DNA of 64,000 nucleotides from contig CAVVHP010000011.1 of NCBI GenBank assembly GCA_963748105.1, positions 186,001 to 250,000 of the forward strand, in the 5' to 3' direction. Each line of letters begins with the position of its first letter. Position 1 is the stretch's first letter. The notes under the pieces were generated by a model. The model saw nothing but the letters and a program-made list of their open reading frames with translations. It did not search any database and was not told the origin of the DNA. This DNA is from JAKAGZ01 sp963748105. Lineage in GTDB: Bacteria; Bacteroidota; Ignavibacteria; Ignavibacteriales; Ignavibacteriaceae. Shown here one piece after another: positions 18,636-27,904 of this stretch. The position numbers and the translations under genes were made by a program.

Positions 18636-19283
18636 ATTTTTCAATTCTTTAATTAAATCAATTATCAAATCAGGCTCTTGATCTTCAAGGGCCTTTTTTG
18701 TTCTGTATCCGTAGGTAACGCCACAGGTTTTAGATCCTGCATTTTTACCGCATCCGATATCAAGTTCCGTATCACCAACCATTAAAGAGTCTTTTGGAGT
18801 AATGTTTAATTCCCTGCAGATAAACAGAAGCGGTTCTGCCGAGGGTTTGTGCGCAATTCCGTTTCTTCTTCCGGTAACAAGGTCAAAATATTTTCTAAGA
18901 TTAAAATGATCTATTATTTTATCTGCCTGGCTTTGTCCTTTTGTAGTTAACAGGGAGGTAAGAATATTTTTTGATTTTAAATACTTCAGTGTTTCTTCAA
19001 TTCCATCATATAAAACTGACTCATCAATAAAATCAAAATAATGATTTTTATAAATTGTCATGAAAGAGTCGAAATCCGTAACAGGAATATTAAACTCTTT
19101 GAATATATCCTCAAAATGGTGCCCGATCCTTTCATAAAAAATATCTTCCTTAAGGTTTTCCGTAGGGATATTTAAATCAACAAGAGCTTTACGAGTGGCT
19201 TTATAAATTGTTGTATGCGATTTTACAAGCGTACCATCAAGATCAAAACAAATATGCTTTATAGGTGAAAAATTATTATTCAT
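18624..19283 (-). CDS. HAD-superfamily phosphatase, phosphoglycolate-phosphatase-like
   Basis: The 219-residue protein has the HAD motifs I (CFDLDGTLVKSH, nucleophile Asp), II (LTTKG, Thr), III Lys region and IV (GDTELDIGCGKNAG). A helical cap lies between motifs I and II, as in PGP/Gph and PpaX. Substrate is not determined. Its start overlaps the end of the small Cys-rich gene by 8 bp, so the two are coupled. Confidence 0.85.
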   Translation of the reverse strand: MNNNFSPIKHICFDLDGTLVKSHTTIYKATRKALVDLNIPTENLKEDIFYERIGHHFEDIFKEFNIPVTDFDSFMTIYKNHYFDFIDESVLYDGIEETLKYLKSKNILTSLLTTKGQSQADKIIDHFNLRKYFDLVTGRRNGIAHKPSAEPLLFICRELNITPKDSLMVGDTELDIGCGKNAGSKTCGVTYGYRTKKALEDQEPDLIIDLIKELKNLNF

Positions 19284-19464
19284 TATTTCCCTTTAAATCA
19301 GGATTGCTGGTAATATTTGGATATTCACAAATTTCTCCTCTGCAGCATTCTTCTATGTTAGTTCCATAAATTACACATTGGCCGTGTCCGTGAACCCATA
19401 TTATACTAGTTGGCTGATTGCACCAGTTACAGATAGTTAATTTTTTCTTTTCTTGGTTGTTCAT
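19276..19464 (-). CDS. Small Cys-rich, probably zinc-binding protein (62 aa)
   Basis: The protein carries CNWC at residues 12-15, then VHGHGQC, then ECCRGEIC, enough Cys/His for one or two zinc sites. The HGHGQC...CC-x-G-x-x-C arrangement recurs in small unannotated proteins of Bacteroidota relatives. I assign no function. It overlaps the downstream phosphatase gene by 8 bp and is divergent from ypdA. Confidence 0.6.
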   Translation of the reverse strand: MNNQEKKKLTICNWCNQPTSIIWVHGHGQCVIYGTNIEECCRGEICEYPNITSNPDLKGNNE

Positions 19465-19609
19465 GGTTCTAGCGTTGAATTGTGAACAAACATAAGAATA
19501 AAATGCATTTTTTCAAATGAGACACCGCTAAAAATTGAATTGAATAAATTATTAAAAAATAATTTCTTTAAATTAGGACATGATTTCTCAAATAAAATAA
19601 TATTGGCTA

Positions 19610-20584
19610 ATGAATAACGAGTATGATGTAATAATAATTGGCGCCGGACCTATTGGTCTGAGATGCGGAATTGAAGCTGTTAACAGAAAAAAAAGTTATT
19701 TGATAATTGAAAAAGGATGTCTCGTTAATTCAATTTATAATTATCCGACAAATATGACATTCTTTTCTACTTCGGAAAGACTGGAAATTGGTGACGTACC
19801 TTTCGTCTCTCACGGTGACAAGCCAACCAGGAGAGAATCGCTTGAATATTTTCGCCGCGTTACTGAATCCTGGAATTTGAATGTAAATACCTACGAAACA
19901 GTAAAAAATATTGATGGTGAAAAAGATAATTTTATTGTGATAACAGACAAGGGAAGGTATACCGGACGGGATATAATTATTGCTACGGGATTTTATGATA
20001 AACCAAATTTAATGAATGTTCCTGGGGAAGAACTTCCAAAAGTTCATCATTATTTCAAAGAAGCCCATCCTTATGCATATCATAAATTATTAATAGTGGG
20101 AGCCGGTAATTCAGCTGTGGATGTTGCGCTTGAAACATACCGCCGTGGTTCTGATGTGACTATTGTAATTCGGGAAGATAAATTAAAAGACAGTGTTAAA
20201 TACTGGGTGAAACCAGATCTTGAAAACAGGATAAAAGAAGGGACAATAAAGGCATATTTTAATTCTAAGATTTCTGAAATAAAAGAGAAAGAAATTGATA
20301 TAAAAACTCCGGATGGCATTATGACTGTGGAAAATGATTTTGTTTTTGCAATGACCGGCTATCAGCCCGATTTTAGTTTTTTAAAAAATGCGGGAGTTAC
20401 AATATCAGATGATGAAGCAAAAACCCCGCAATTTGATGAAAGTACATTTGAAACAAACAGGAAGGGGATTTATCTTGCTGGTGTTGTTTGCGGTGGAATG
20501 GAAACCGGAAAATGGTTTATAGAGAATTCCCGTGACCACGCAATCAACATTTTTGATAAAATTGAAAAAGATTCTAAAACATAG
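19610..20584 (+). CDS. ypdA: YpdA-family bacillithiol disulfide reductase
   Basis: The 324-residue flavoprotein has an FAD-binding GAGPIGL (about 11-17), the YpdA-specific YPTNMTFFSTSERLEIG segment, a second dinucleotide motif GAGNSAVD (about 163-170) and ATGFYDKPN. It lacks the CxxC redox pair of thioredoxin reductase, as expected for YpdA. It should reduce oxidised bacillithiol with NADPH. BshA, which starts bacillithiol synthesis, is encoded at 29815-30939, supporting the assignment. Confidence 0.85.
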   Translation: MNNEYDVIIIGAGPIGLRCGIEAVNRKKSYLIIEKGCLVNSIYNYPTNMTFFSTSERLEIGDVPFVSHGDKPTRRESLEYFRRVTESWNLNVNTYETVKNIDGEKDNFIVITDKGRYTGRDIIIATGFYDKPNLMNVPGEELPKVHHYFKEAHPYAYHKLLIVGAGNSAVDVALETYRRGSDVTIVIREDKLKDSVKYWVKPDLENRIKEGTIKAYFNSKISEIKEKEIDIKTPDGIMTVENDFVFAMTGYQPDFSFLKNAGVTISDDEAKTPQFDESTFETNRKGIYLAGVVCGGMETGKWFIENSRDHAINIFDKIEKDSKT

Positions 20585-20653
20585 TTCATGAAGAAAGACT
20601 TGTTTTGTGCCTTTAGGGCAATTTTTATTACTTAATTGGGGATATATTTTTGT

Positions 20654-20682
20654 TTGAATCCCTTTCATTTATGGCGTATTTT
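20654..20682 (+). promoter_or_regulatory. Likely sigma-70-type promoter of the aldolase gene
   Basis: TTGAAT, a 17-bp spacer and TATTTT lie 43 bp upstream of the aldolase ATG. A GGGAGAAAAA ribosome binding site follows. The hexamers are imperfect, so the call is moderate. Confidence 0.45.
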
Positions 20683-20724
20683 AAACAGTTACAGTATAAG
20701 AACATTTAAATAAGGGAGAAAAAA

Positions 20725-21774
20725 ATGGTTAAGAAACTTCAGGAGTTATTAGGAAAAGAAGCTGATGAGCTTTTAAACTATAAAGCAAAGTTTCCTAAAG
20801 AAAAACTGCATTTACCTGGTCCTGATTTTGTTGACCGAGTAGTTGCACAATCAGACAGAAACATTAATGTCATGAAAAATTTGCAGTGGCTTTATATGTC
20901 AGGCCGTCTTGCAGGAACCGGTTACGTTTCTATTCTCCCGGTTGATCAGGGAATCGAACATAGCGGAGGCGCTTCATTTGCACCCAACCCGGATTATTTT
21001 GATCCTGAAAATATTGTTAAACTTGCAATTGAAGGCGGTTGTAATGGAGTAGCTTCTACGCTCGGTGTGCTGGGTAGCATTTCAAGAAAATATGCTCACA
21101 AAATTCCTTTTATAGTAAAATTAAATCACAATGAATTGTTAACGTATCCAAATACTTTTGATCAGATTATGTTTGCCGGGGTTGACCAGGCGCTGGATCT
21201 TGGTGCTGCAGCAGTCGGAGCTACTATTTATTTCGGATCAGAAGAAAGCTCCAGGCAGATTATTGAAGTTAGTGAAGCGTTTAAATATGCACACGATCTT
21301 GGGCTTGCTACCATTTTATGGTGCTACCTGAGAAATCCCGGATTTAAAACAAGTGAAGCGGATTATCATACTGCTGCAGATTTAACCGGACAGGCTAATC
21401 ATCTTGGCGTTACTATTGAAGCTGATATTATTAAACAAAAAGCACCGGAATGTAACGGCGGATTTAATGCGATTAAATTTGGTAAGACTAACAAAAAAGT
21501 TTACAGCGACCTGACAACAGATAATCCTATCGATCTTACCCGTTACCAGGTATTAAATAATTATATGGGACGTGCCGGATTAATTAACAGCGGTGGCGCA
21601 TCAGGTTCAAATGATTTTGCAGATGCAGCAAAAACAGCAGTAGTTAATAAACGTGCCGGTGGTATGGGATTAATTTCAGGAAGAAAAGCTTTTCAGCGCC
21701 CGATGGAAGATGGTGTTAAGTTGTTGAACCTTATTCAAGATGTTTATCTTTCAAAAGATATTACTGTAGCTTAA
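20725..21774 (+). CDS. fbaB: Class I fructose-bisphosphate aldolase (FbaB/DhnA type)
   Basis: The 349-residue enzyme carries the archaeal/FbaB-type class I aldolase profile: ILPVDQGIEHSGG (about 72-84), FIVKLNHNE with an active-site region Lys, LATILWCYLRNPGF, and NAIKFGKTNKK near residue 250. It forms a Schiff base and cleaves fructose-1,6-bisphosphate in glycolysis/gluconeogenesis. It has its own promoter-like sequence and a terminator, so it is probably monocistronic. Confidence 0.9.
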   Translation: MVKKLQELLGKEADELLNYKAKFPKEKLHLPGPDFVDRVVAQSDRNINVMKNLQWLYMSGRLAGTGYVSILPVDQGIEHSGGASFAPNPDYFDPENIVKLAIEGGCNGVASTLGVLGSISRKYAHKIPFIVKLNHNELLTYPNTFDQIMFAGVDQALDLGAAAVGATIYFGSEESSRQIIEVSEAFKYAHDLGLATILWCYLRNPGFKTSEADYHTAADLTGQANHLGVTIEADIIKQKAPECNGGFNAIKFGKTNKKVYSDLTTDNPIDLTRYQVLNNYMGRAGLINSGGASGSNDFADAAKTAVVNKRAGGMGLISGRKAFQRPMEDGVKLLNLIQDVYLSKDITVA

Positions 21775-21792
21775 GTTAAATTCGTAGAAATA

Positions 21793-21826
21793 AAAAAACG
21801 CCGTGATTTTTAATCGCGGCGTTTTT
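21793..21826. terminator. Bidirectional intrinsic terminator between aldolase and cytochrome c genes
   Basis: A hairpin with ACGCCG-G-ATT / AAT-CGGCGT arms (one mismatch) is flanked by A-runs on the left and T-runs on the right, so it can end transcription from both convergent genes. Confidence 0.85.
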
Positions 21827-21847
21827 CATTTTATAGTAGATTAAATT

Positions 21848-22273
21848 TTATTTTGATAATAAATAATCGGCTATTTTTCCTAAATCTTTTATGTCGATGT
21901 TATTAAACGGAGGCATCATAACACCGGGATACTTTTGCTTGTATTCCTTGAATCTGTCTGATGACATATATGATTGAGGGTTACGAAGATAGTTTATCAG
22001 ATTTTGTCTGGACCAGTTGTCTTTGACGAGCATCAGACTGGGACCTTTGTTAGTTCCTGTAAGATCAGCTCCGTGGCAATTAACACAACCAAGTGATGAA
22101 ATCATTTCTTTCGGCGATAATGCTTCGCCTGACTGCTGGCTTTGCCCCATCATTTGCTGTGGACTTAACGTACCTTTATTGTGCAATTCACTCTGGTCTG
22201 TAACTTTTGATAAAACGAATAAAATCAAGAATAATAATAAAAAGGCGGCTACCCAGATTTGAGGTTTTGTCAT
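21848..22273 (-). CDS. Membrane-anchored monoheme cytochrome c
   Basis: The 141-residue protein has an uncleaved N-terminal membrane helix (about 6-24), a linker rich in Gln/Ser, one heme attachment motif CVNCH (about residue 63) and a likely distal Met in GVMMPPF. It resembles class I cytochromes c of cytochrome oxidase or electron-shuttle type, facing the periplasm. Redox partners are not encoded next to it. Confidence 0.85.
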   Translation of the reverse strand: MTKPQIWVAAFLLLFLILFVLSKVTDQSELHNKGTLSPQQMMGQSQQSGEALSPKEMISSLGCVNCHGADLTGTNKGPSLMLVKDNWSRQNLINYLRNPQSYMSSDRFKEYKQKYPGVMMPPFNNIDIKDLGKIADYLLSK

Positions 22274-22497
22274 ATTAAATCTCTATAATTATCAAAAAAA
22301 TACTTTGAAATATAGGGGCTATGTGATACAGTCGCAAATGAGAATTATTGTTTAAACCTTCATTTTTTATTAAAAACTCAACAATTCTCAACAATGATTT
22401 ACTCTGAATTATCGTTTTTTAATTATAAAAGAATGATAGATCTTATTTATATGCAAAATTTGATATCATTATATTGAAACAAAATAAGTTAAATTTT

Positions 22498-24567
22498 ATG
22501 AATCGCAACAGATTATCTAAAGAGAAAAGTCCATATTTGCTTCAACATGCTGATAACCCGGTTGAGTGGTATCCCTGGTCAGATGAGGCTTTTGAAAAAG
22601 CCAAAAGTGAAGACAAGCCGGTTTTTTTATCTGTTGGTTATTCTACCTGTCACTGGTGCCACGTGATGGCGCACGAATCATTTGAAGATGAACAAGTTGC
22701 AAAGTTGATGAATAACGCCTTTGTTTCGATAAAAGTTGACAGGGAGGAGCGACCGGACATAGATGGAATTTATATGACAGTTTGCCAGATGTTAACCGGA
22801 AGCGGTGGTTGGCCACTGACAATAATTATGACTCCGGATAAAGAACCATTTTTTGCGGGAACATATTTTCCTAAAGGTCAGCGTTTCGGAAGACCGGGAA
22901 TGATGGAAATAATTCCACAAATAAAAGAAGCGTGGAATTCCAGGAGAGAAGAAATACTAAAATCAGCAGGAAAAATATCATTCGCCATCGGTCAAAATTC
23001 AAATCTCCCGGCAGGTGATTTTCTGAATGATGAAATTCTTGAAAAAGCATTTAAGGATTTTCAAAAAAGATTTGATGAGGGAAATGGTGGTTTCGGAAAT
23101 GCCCCAAAATTTCCAACGCCTCATAATTTCCTTTTTCTACTTAGATATTGGAAAAGAAGTGGCAATAATTCCGCCCTTGAAATGGTGAAAAGGACTTTAA
23201 TCGAAATGAGAAAGGGCGGAATTTATGACCACATGGGTTTCGGGTTTCATCGCTATTCTACTGATTCACACTGGTTGGTCCCACATTTTGAAAAAATGCT
23301 TTACGATCAGGCGCTTCTTGCCGTAGCTTACTTAGAAACTTATCAGGCAACAAAAGACGAAATCTTTAAAATTACTGCTGAGGAAATTTTGAAATATGTA
23401 ATGCGTGATATGACATCACTCGAAGGAGGATTTTATTCTGCAGAAGACGCCGATAGTGAAGGGGAAGAGGGGAAGTTTTATCTGTGGTACGAGGAAGAAC
23501 TCCGGGAAATTTTGGGAGAAAATTCTGATTTAATAATAAAATTATTTAATTGTGAAAAAGATGGTAACTGGATTGATCCGACAATTGGCGGTGCTCCGGG
23601 TACAAATATTTTACATCTGAAAAAATCATACGAAGAATTAGCGCAGGAAAATGAATTAAAGACAGATGATTTAAAAAATAGAATAGACCGGGCAAGAAAT
23701 AAATTATTTGAAGCCAGAAAAAAGAGAGTTCATCCATATAAAGATGATAAAATTTTAACTGACTGGAACGGCCTGATGATTTCGGCCTTTGCAAAAGCAG
23801 CGCAGGTTTTGGGCAAAGAAGGATACCAGGGAATAGCAGAAAAGGCCGCGGAGTTTATCTTTCAAAAGTTAAGAGCCGAAAATGGAAAACTGCTTCATCG
23901 CTACAGGCAGGGAGAAGCAGGTATCTCTGCAAATATAGATGATTATTCCTTTCTCATAGCAGCATTACTGGATCTTTATGAAGCTTCATTTAAGGTTGCA
24001 TATCTAAAAAGCGCTATTAAATTGAGCGAAACTCTATTAAATTCATTTTGGGATAATACAAACGGTGGATTTTATTTTACTGCTGATGATAGCGAGAAAT
24101 TAATATCACGACAGAAAGAAGTTTACGATGGAGCAATTCCATCCGGAAATTCCGTTGCTCTGTTAAACCTTTTAAGGTTGGGTAGATTTACCGGGGACAC
24201 TATTTATGAAAAAAAGGCACATCAACTTGTAAAGGGTTTTTCAAATGTGGTTAAAAACTCACCCATTGCCTTCAGTCAGTTTTTGGCTTCACTGGATTTT
24301 GCTTTTGGTCCTTCAAAGGAAATTGTAATAGTCGGGAAACAAGACAACTCTGAATCCGAAAAAATATTAAGCTTCATCAGGGAGAAGTTTATTCCAAATA
24401 AGGTAATCCTTTTTAAAGAAGAAGAACGCCAGGATATTGTAAATATTGCTAAATTTACAGGGGATCAAAAATCATTAAATGGTAAAACAACTGTTTATGT
24501 TTGTGAAAATTTTAATTGTAAAATACCGGTAACAGAATTAAAAGAACTTGAAAATTTGTTAAAGTAA
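22498..24567 (+). CDS. YyaL-type thioredoxin-domain protein (DUF255)
   Basis: About 689 residues. I choose the ATG giving MNRNRLSKEKSPYLLQHADNPV because family members begin with this motif; an upstream TTG would add eight residues. The N-terminal DUF255 thioredoxin-like domain holds STCHWCHVM (CxxC with two His) and GGWPLTI. The rest is an (alpha/alpha)6-barrel-like region with GGIYDHMGFGFHRYSTD and NGLMISAFAKAA. The family is widespread, but the reaction is not known. The stop codon overlaps the next start. Confidence 0.88.
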   Translation: MNRNRLSKEKSPYLLQHADNPVEWYPWSDEAFEKAKSEDKPVFLSVGYSTCHWCHVMAHESFEDEQVAKLMNNAFVSIKVDREERPDIDGIYMTVCQMLTGSGGWPLTIIMTPDKEPFFAGTYFPKGQRFGRPGMMEIIPQIKEAWNSRREEILKSAGKISFAIGQNSNLPAGDFLNDEILEKAFKDFQKRFDEGNGGFGNAPKFPTPHNFLFLLRYWKRSGNNSALEMVKRTLIEMRKGGIYDHMGFGFHRYSTDSHWLVPHFEKMLYDQALLAVAYLETYQATKDEIFKITAEEILKYVMRDMTSLEGGFYSAEDADSEGEEGKFYLWYEEELREILGENSDLIIKLFNCEKDGNWIDPTIGGAPGTNILHLKKSYEELAQENELKTDDLKNRIDRARNKLFEARKKRVHPYKDDKILTDWNGLMISAFAKAAQVLGKEGYQGIAEKAAEFIFQKLRAENGKLLHRYRQGEAGISANIDDYSFLIAALLDLYEASFKVAYLKSAIKLSETLLNSFWDNTNGGFYFTADDSEKLISRQKEVYDGAIPSGNSVALLNLLRLGRFTGDTIYEKKAHQLVKGFSNVVKNSPIAFSQFLASLDFAFGPSKEIVIVGKQDNSESEKILSFIREKFIPNKVILFKEEERQDIVNIAKFTGDQKSLNGKTTVYVCENFNCKIPVTELKELENLLK

Positions 24568-24719
24568 TGAGTTCAAAAAAGAAAAAAATAAAAATAAAAA
24601 TTAAAAAGAAGAAAAAAAGAACCCCTGTTCCTAAAAAGCCGCCGAAAGTAATCAGCGATAAAAAAACCTACGATCGTAATAAAGAGAAAGAAAAAGCAAA
24701 AAAGGAAGAAGAGGAATAA
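24567..24719 (+). CDS. Lysine-rich 50-aa protein
   Basis: An ORF starts inside the upstream TAA (TAATG) and ends 4 bp before the glycosyltransferase ATG, filling the gap exactly. The product has 21 Lys in 50 residues, a proline patch PVPKKPPK and an acidic end EEEE. It may be a nucleic-acid-binding or ribosome-associated tail-like peptide. Composition alone gives no function, and A-rich sequence can make chance ORFs, so the evidence is mainly its tight fit. Confidence 0.5.
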   Translation: MSSKKKKIKIKIKKKKKRTPVPKKPPKVISDKKTYDRNKEKEKAKKEEEE

Positions 24720-24723
24720 CGTA

Positions 24724-25530
24724 ATGCCGAAAGCTTCTGTTATTATTTCATTTTACAACAGGATCGATTACCTGAAGTTTGTATTTGCAGGTTTCGAACG
24801 GCAAACATTCCGCGATATTGAAATAATTATTGCGGATGATGGATCAAAAGAAGAAATAGTAAAAGAAATTGAGAAGCTATCATTAAAAGTATCTTTTCCG
24901 TTTATACATCTCTGGCATGAGGATAAAGGATTCAGAAAAAATAAAATTCTAAATCGGGCAATAACAGAAGCAAAATCTGATTATTTGATTTTTATAGATG
25001 GTGATTGTGTGCCGCACAGGGAATTTATCAGAGAACATTATGACAACAAAAATGAAAACAAATGCCTGACTGGCAGACGGGTAAATCTTTCAGAAAAATT
25101 TACTAAAAATCTGAATGAAGAAGACATTAAGAACGGCTACCTTGAAAACTCACTGCATCTTATGATAGGCGATGGATTATTTGGTAAGTCGGATTATGTT
25201 GAAAGAGGGTTTTATGTTCAGAATAAATTTCTGAGAAACTATTTAAACAAAAAGAAACGGGGACTCCTCGGTTGTAATTTTTCAATTCATAAAAAAGATA
25301 TGATTGCAATAAACGGTTTTGACGAGAGATATGAACTTCCTTCAATTGGCGAAGACAGTGATGTCCAGTATAGGCTCGAATTAAACAATGTAAAAATTGA
25401 ATCTCTGAATAATATTGCTGTTCAGTATCATCTTTATCATAAGCTCCAGGAAAGACCGCGAAAAAATCTTGATTTATTTGCAAAAATCAAAGAATCAGGC
25501 CAATTTTACACTCCTTTCGGAATAAATTAA
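24724..25530 (+). CDS. Family 2 glycosyltransferase
   Basis: The 268-residue protein has a GT-A fold start (SVIISFYNRIDYL), the nucleotide-sugar DDG motif (IIADDGSK), the metal-binding region FIDGDCVPH (about 94-102) and a C-terminal galactosyltransferase-like segment INGFDERYELPSIGEDSDV. It is cytoplasmic with no membrane helix. It probably adds a sugar to a cell-surface polysaccharide. Donor and acceptor are unknown. Confidence 0.87.
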   Translation: MPKASVIISFYNRIDYLKFVFAGFERQTFRDIEIIIADDGSKEEIVKEIEKLSLKVSFPFIHLWHEDKGFRKNKILNRAITEAKSDYLIFIDGDCVPHREFIREHYDNKNENKCLTGRRVNLSEKFTKNLNEEDIKNGYLENSLHLMIGDGLFGKSDYVERGFYVQNKFLRNYLNKKKRGLLGCNFSIHKKDMIAINGFDERYELPSIGEDSDVQYRLELNNVKIESLNNIAVQYHLYHKLQERPRKNLDLFAKIKESGQFYTPFGIN

Positions 25531-25547
25531 TAATATTTTTAGAATTC

Positions 25548-25576
25548 TTGCATTATTCAAACCCTCGCCTTATATT
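25548..25576 (+). promoter_or_regulatory. Promoter of the lrp-glnA operon
   Basis: TTGCAT, a 17-bp spacer and TATATT precede the regulator's ATG by 44 bp. The -10 region, TATATTTG, also matches the Bacteroidota TAnnTTTG motif, so either reading of the promoter places it here. Confidence 0.5.
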
Positions 25577-25619
25577 TGAAGCCGTATTTTTATTTTTACC
25601 TAAATAATTAAGGTAAACA

Positions 25620-26069
25620 ATGCTTGATGACTTAGATATTAAGATTCTTAACCTTCTTCAGAATAATGCGAGGATCAAGAGAAATGTAATTTCTGAAACC
25701 GTAGGTTTATCGCTTCCCACGGTAAGCGAGCGTCTTCATAAACTTGAAGAGAAGGGATACATACAGGGATATTTTACTAAACTTGACCGTAAAGCTTTCG
25801 GATATGATATACTTGCATATGTTTTTGTAACAATGGACTCTTCAAAACATTATAAATCGCTGATTAACAAAGTTGAAAAGAACACGATGATAATCGAGTG
25901 TCATTCTGTCTTGGGTGAAGGTTCACATCTTTTAAAAGTGATAGCAAAAAAAACTGCCTCGCTTGAGAACCTCCTGGGAGAAATACAATCCTGGCCCGGC
26001 GTTGTTTCAACCAAAACGACGTACATTTTATCTGCGATTAAAGAGACAACTGAAATAGATATTCAATAA
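25620..26069 (+). CDS. Lrp/AsnC-family transcriptional regulator
   Basis: The 149-residue protein has an N-terminal winged helix (DDLDIKILNLLQNNARIKRN with recognition helix SLPTVSERLHKLEEKGYI) and a C-terminal RAM/AsnC effector domain (about 70-145). Such proteins form octamers that sense amino acids. It is 26 bp upstream of glutamine synthetase and shares its promoter, so it probably senses an amino acid linked to nitrogen status and controls itself and glnA. Confidence 0.9.
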   Translation: MLDDLDIKILNLLQNNARIKRNVISETVGLSLPTVSERLHKLEEKGYIQGYFTKLDRKAFGYDILAYVFVTMDSSKHYKSLINKVEKNTMIIECHSVLGEGSHLLKVIAKKTASLENLLGEIQSWPGVVSTKTTYILSAIKETTEIDIQ

Positions 26070-26095
26070 TTAATAATAAAAAAGGAAGGTAGCAT

Positions 26096-27523
26096 ATGGC
26101 AAAGACAGTTTCTGCGATTGACAATGTTCTGAAATTTATAAAATCGAAGGGGATACAGTTCGTTGACATGAAATTTATGGACTTTCCGGGTCAGTGGCAG
26201 CATTTCACTGTTCCGGTTTCTCAATTTGATGGTGGATCTTTTGAAGACGGTTTTGGTTTTGACGGATCATCAATTCGCGGATGGAAAGCCATTAACGAAA
26301 GCGATATGCTTATAATTCCTGATCCAAAAACTATGTTTTTAGATCCCTTTATTGAAGCCCCGACTTTAAGCTTAATCTGCGATGTTTATGAGCCGGCAAC
26401 AAAAGAAAAATATTCACGCTGCCCGAGGAACATTGTGCAGAAAGCTAATGCTTATCTTAACTCAACAGGGATAGCAGATACAGCTTTTTTTGGTCCGGAA
26501 GCTGAATTCTTTGTTTTTGATGATGTTAGATTTGATTCAAAACCAAATGGAAGTTTTTATGTAGTTGATTCGAGTGAAGGAAGATGGAACAGCGGTCGTG
26601 AAGAGGCTCCAAACCTCGGGTATAAACCAAGATATAAAGAAGGTTATTTTCCTGTGCCGCCAACTGACTCTTTAATGGACCTGAGAAACGAAATGGTAAC
26701 GAATTTACTTAACGCCGGAATTGATGTAGAAGCGCAACATCACGAAGTAGCAAGTGGCGGGCAATGCGAAATTGATCTTCGTTTCCAGCCAATGCTTGTA
26801 TCAGCTGATCAGTTATTGATGTTTAAATACATAGTTAAAAACACGGCAAAGAAAAACAATAAGACAGCCACTTACATGCCTAAGCCTGTGTTCGGTGATA
26901 ACGGAAGCGGAATGCACGTTCATACAAGCCTTTGGAAAAAAGGCAAACCTCTTTTTGCTGGTTCAGGTTATGCGGGACTTAGTGAAACGGGATTGTATTT
27001 TATAGGTGGACTTTTAAAACACGCAGCATCACTTCTGGCTTTTACAAATCCAACTACTAATTCCTATAAAAGATTGGTTCCCGGCTTTGAAGCACCTGTA
27101 AATCTTGCTTACTCACAGAGAAACAGAAGTGCATCTGTCAGGATTCCTATGTATTCATCAAGTCCTAAAGCAAAACGAGTCGAGTTCCGTTGTCCGGATC
27201 CTTCGTGTAATCCATATCTCGCATTTTCAGCTATACTGATGGCCGGGCTGGATGGAATAATAAACAGGATCGATCCGGGTGAACCGCTTGATAAAGATAT
27301 TTATGATATGTCTCCTGAAGAGTTAAAGGACGTTCCTTCAACACCGGGCAGCTTAAATGAAGCATTGAAAGCTCTGGCAAACGATCACGAATATTTATTG
27401 AAGGGTGATGTCTTTACAGAAGACGTGATTGATACCTGGATTAAATATAAAACTGAAAAAGAAATAAAACCGATGGCACTTCAGCCGCATCCGTATGAAT
27501 TTCATTTATATTACGATGTATAG
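26096..27523 (+). CDS. glnA: Type I glutamine synthetase
   Basis: The 475-residue enzyme makes glutamine from glutamate, ammonia and ATP. Seen: GFGFDGSSIRGW (about 61-72), metal/ATP residues in FFGPEAEFFVF, NGSGMHVHTSLWK, and the glutamate-binding FEAPVNLAYSQRNRSASVRIP. A Tyr lies in the position of the adenylylation loop (DIYDMSPEE), so control by adenylylation is possible. An AAGGAAGG ribosome binding site precedes the ATG, and a strong terminator follows. Confidence 0.95.
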   Translation: MAKTVSAIDNVLKFIKSKGIQFVDMKFMDFPGQWQHFTVPVSQFDGGSFEDGFGFDGSSIRGWKAINESDMLIIPDPKTMFLDPFIEAPTLSLICDVYEPATKEKYSRCPRNIVQKANAYLNSTGIADTAFFGPEAEFFVFDDVRFDSKPNGSFYVVDSSEGRWNSGREEAPNLGYKPRYKEGYFPVPPTDSLMDLRNEMVTNLLNAGIDVEAQHHEVASGGQCEIDLRFQPMLVSADQLLMFKYIVKNTAKKNNKTATYMPKPVFGDNGSGMHVHTSLWKKGKPLFAGSGYAGLSETGLYFIGGLLKHAASLLAFTNPTTNSYKRLVPGFEAPVNLAYSQRNRSASVRIPMYSSSPKAKRVEFRCPDPSCNPYLAFSAILMAGLDGIINRIDPGEPLDKDIYDMSPEELKDVPSTPGSLNEALKALANDHEYLLKGDVFTEDVIDTWIKYKTEKEIKPMALQPHPYEFHLYYDV

Positions 27524-27545
27524 GTAGATTGTTTAGGTAGGTTAT

Positions 27546-27568
27546 AGGCGGGTTATCCCGCCTTTTTT
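27546..27568 (+). terminator. Intrinsic terminator after glnA
   Basis: GGCGGG-TTAT-CCCGCC followed by six T residues. The T-tract abuts the stop codon of the convergent ArsC-like gene. Confidence 0.9.
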
Positions 27569-27902
27569 ATTTTATCCATTCCTTCCAGATTCTTGGCTGG
27601 TGACCAACTGTAGCTTTCCCTTCATTTCTAACTATCGGGGTTTTCAATAGCAGAGGATCAGATAATAGTTCTTCTTCAAGATCATAAACCATATACTGCA
27701 GCCCGCGTTTCTGAAATTGTTTTCCGTCTTTATTAATTAATTCTTCAATCGGAACCGATCGTGAAATATTATCCAGCTCGCCTTTTGCAATTCCTTTTTC
27801 GTTAAGATCGCGGAAGTGAAAAGGTACATTTCTTTCCTTAAAAAATCTTTCCGCTTTTTGAGTGTCCCGGCATTTTTTTGTGCCGATTATTTGAATGTTC
27901 AT
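27567..27902 (-). CDS. ArsC/Spx/YffB-family thioredoxin-fold protein
   Basis: The 111-residue protein starts with a single redox Cys in GTKKCRDTQKAERFF, followed by the ArsC-family middle and the C-terminal TPIVRNEGKATVGHQ (about 90-104). The motif lacks the arsenate reductase pattern with three Cys and lacks Spx's CxxC, so it fits YffB-like proteins of unknown function better. It is the last gene of the bshA operon, 2 bp after the rRNA methyltransferase gene. Confidence 0.8.
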   Translation of the reverse strand: MNIQIIGTKKCRDTQKAERFFKERNVPFHFRDLNEKGIAKGELDNISRSVPIEELINKDGKQFQKRGLQYMVYDLEEELLSDPLLLKTPIVRNEGKATVGHQPRIWKEWIK

Positions 27903-27904
27903 AA

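Noticed and set aside
20601..20630. Terminator after ypdA
   Set aside because: T-rich tail is present, but the stem is only about four pairs, too weak to list.
27567..27902. Arsenate reductase ArsC as the function
   Set aside because: A single redox Cys with YffB-like context and no arsenic genes around. Only family membership is safe.
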